DNA of 64,000 nucleotides from Nipponacmea schrenckii (lineage: Eukaryota; Mollusca; Gastropoda; Lottiidae): contig CM060202.1 of the NCBI GenBank assembly GCA_030562195.1, positions 3,038,001 to 3,102,000 on the forward strand. Direction: 5' to 3'. The translations under genes were made by a program, and so were the position numbers. Of the stretch, positions 62,490-64,000 are shown piece by piece (position 1 is the stretch's first letter; the number at the start of each line of letters is the position of its first letter). Under the pieces are notes generated by a model, which saw only the letters and a list, made by a program, of their open reading frames with translations, did no database searches and was not told where the DNA came from.

Positions 62490-63663
62490 AGTTATATTTG
62501 ATTTTCTTGCACCCGTGGCCATTTTAAACATTCCTGTTTATAATGTACAACTATTGCACTATTGTTGTCCTGTATTTGTCCTTAATAGACAATATTCCAA
62601 ACTTCCTGAAGCAGTGGCTTTATATAGAATGTTATATTAGCATATGGTTTGAATCTCTTCAGAAGTTTTTATTGATAATGTTATGTATAACAGTATCCTT
62701 TTTAAATTGATTTCGGCCTATAAAAAATCCATGGTCTGTACTTTTAACTTTTATATTTCCTGTCTCTTGACTACAATAATGATCTATTGTATTATAGACG
62801 ATTTAGAACATATAGAAACCAGAGTTATCTCCCATGTGCCATTCTTGAGTCCAAAATGAAATGAATGGAGTTTCACGTCCTACTCTTCTGCACCTTATTG
62901 GCTAATGAAGACGGGCAACGCCATGCAGTGTGCAATGAGGGAAATTTTGCCAGGACAGCGGCATAAGCCTACTCTTTTTGCGATTTCCAACTGTCAAGGG
63001 GTCTTTAACGTGCACAGCCTGTAGCACACAGGGCCTCAGTTTATTGTCCCATCCGAACGACTAGACGCTTTTTCTATCATAATTTTTTTGATCATAATTA
63101 GCAAGTTGTTTTTAAGCTGTGGATTTTTGTAAAGAATCTTATAATTAAAATTTTAAAAAAAAAAATTGAATGAAAGGAGTTTTACTTTCTAATCTTCTGC
63201 ATCTTTTTTGCTAATAAAAACGCACAATGCCATGCAGTGAGAAATTAGAGTTGAATTATTTAGAAGATCAAAAATTGCCTTGTCATGTCAGTCTGTCCAT
63301 AATAGGCTTGTGAACTCTATAGAGACTACAGTTTTATATTTATAATTGTATTAACTTGGTATATTCATTGTAATTAAATGTACTTTTTTTGTTATTCCAT
63401 TCAAATAAATTTTTTTTTGAAAAAGTTTATAAGAAGAATTCCGTTTGGTCAAATTTTTGAACAACAAAGTTACAAGATCAAACAATTAAGGTAACGTTAT
63501 CAAGGATATTAACTGTATAATATAAGGAAGACGTTGTTCATACATACAGGTAACGCCATTTCTCTAATTAACATAATCTAACCATAAAAATATACTCCTT
63601 ATATATCTGGGACACTCAACAACTCAATAAATGTACAAAAACAAACTTAAATATTGGATTATG
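62490..63663. other. Repeat-rich flank
   Basis: About 62861-62945 and 63175-63245 are diverged copies of one sequence sharing ACTCTTCTGCACCTTATTGG-like and CGCCATGCAGTG-like phrases. The first copy is followed by TTTAACGTGCACAGCC and CCCATCCGAACGACTAGACG. The origin of this repeat is not known to me. Near 63290-63370 is a fragment of the 20.2-kb repeat type. Confidence 0.4.
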
Positions 63664-64000
63664 CTAGGGATTTACCAAAATTGGCAAAATAACAATTGTG
63701 ACTAAATCAGGTAAAAACAAATGGTTAATTCTGGTAGATATTGGTCTTGAGGTTCTATATACACAATTACCGAATTGACCAGTATCTCTATTCATGGATG
63801 GTTTGTGTCTCCTAATTTCTACTGCTTCTCTGATGGCTCTCCTTTTCCACTTAGGTAAATTGGTAGCTAGTATCGTAGGCTGTGTCCATTGTATTTGATG
63901 CGTGGGGTTGTTTCCTATATGTTCCGCAATAGCTGATTTGGTGTTTTCTCCTTTTTCGGTGGCTGTTTTGTGCTTTTTGATTCTGGTAGATATTGGTCTT
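63664..64000 (-). mobile_element. Penelope-like element, C-terminal GIY-YIG-region fragment
   Basis: The minus-strand frame enters from the window edge and stays open for 111 codons to TAG at 63664-63666. It contains KSAIAEHIGNN, then WKRRAIREAVEIRRHKPSMN. This is the order seen in the C-terminal GIY-YIG endonuclease region of Penelope-like reverse transcriptases (SAIAEH..., then a basic REAL/REAVEI helix). The reverse transcriptase itself would lie beyond the window. The segment RTSRPISTRI near the C-terminus is repeated at the window edge with a 252-bp spacing. Confidence 0.75.

Noticed and set aside
1..64000. Prokaryotic-type systems (operons, CRISPR, toxin modules)
   Set aside because: All confident genes are spliced animal genes or transposon remnants. 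No regularly spaced repeats or bacterial-type gene clusters were found.

Overview
The window looks like AT-rich nuclear DNA from an invertebrate animal. A mollusc is the most likely source. This is inferred from the conserved animal genes JADE and SCOC, short exons with GT..AG introns, very low gene density, and many diverged short DNA transposons plus dispersed repeats rich in AGGTCA motifs. No database search was possible, so the species is not established.

Layout: 1-4863 is upstream non-coding DNA with one promoter-like motif cluster near 2 kb. 4884-16621 (+) is a complete 15-coding-exon JADE-family gene (1060 aa), the PZP-domain scaffold of the HBO1/KAT7 histone acetyltransferase complex. 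Its introns carry a nested hAT-like element with a broken zinc-finger ORF and a pogo/Tigger-like MITE. 16.6-22.6 kb is 3' UTR followed by diverged dispersed repeats. 22678-25587 (-) is a complete four-coding-exon SCOC gene (124 aa, Golgi/autophagy coiled-coil protein) with two CLEAR-like E-boxes upstream and a long hairpin in its first intron. 31768-31883 (+) is the first coding exon of a gene whose WW domain is interrupted by an intron. No convincing second exon is visible in the remaining 32 kb, so that stretch may be one huge first intron.

The rest is a transposon landscape: two copies each of two TTAA-flanked MITE families, two hAT-type MITEs (one with a perfect 8-bp target duplication), a CACTG-ended TIR element, three copies of an element with a Helitron-like 3' end and perfect DR1 nuclear-receptor sites, a decayed non-LTR retrotransposon gag ORF, the C-terminus of a Penelope-like element at the right edge, and hammerhead-ribozyme-like motifs in short repeats. 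No bacterial-type operon, CRISPR array, tRNA or rRNA gene was seen.

The host genes do not form a pathway with one another: JADE is chromatin-related, SCOC is membrane traffic/autophagy, and the WW gene is unassigned. The most testable leads are the CLEAR-like pair upstream of SCOC, the DR1-carrying Helitron-like family, the 160-bp inverted repeat with a hammerhead-like loop, and the in-frame 252-bp repeat in the Penelope-like fragment.
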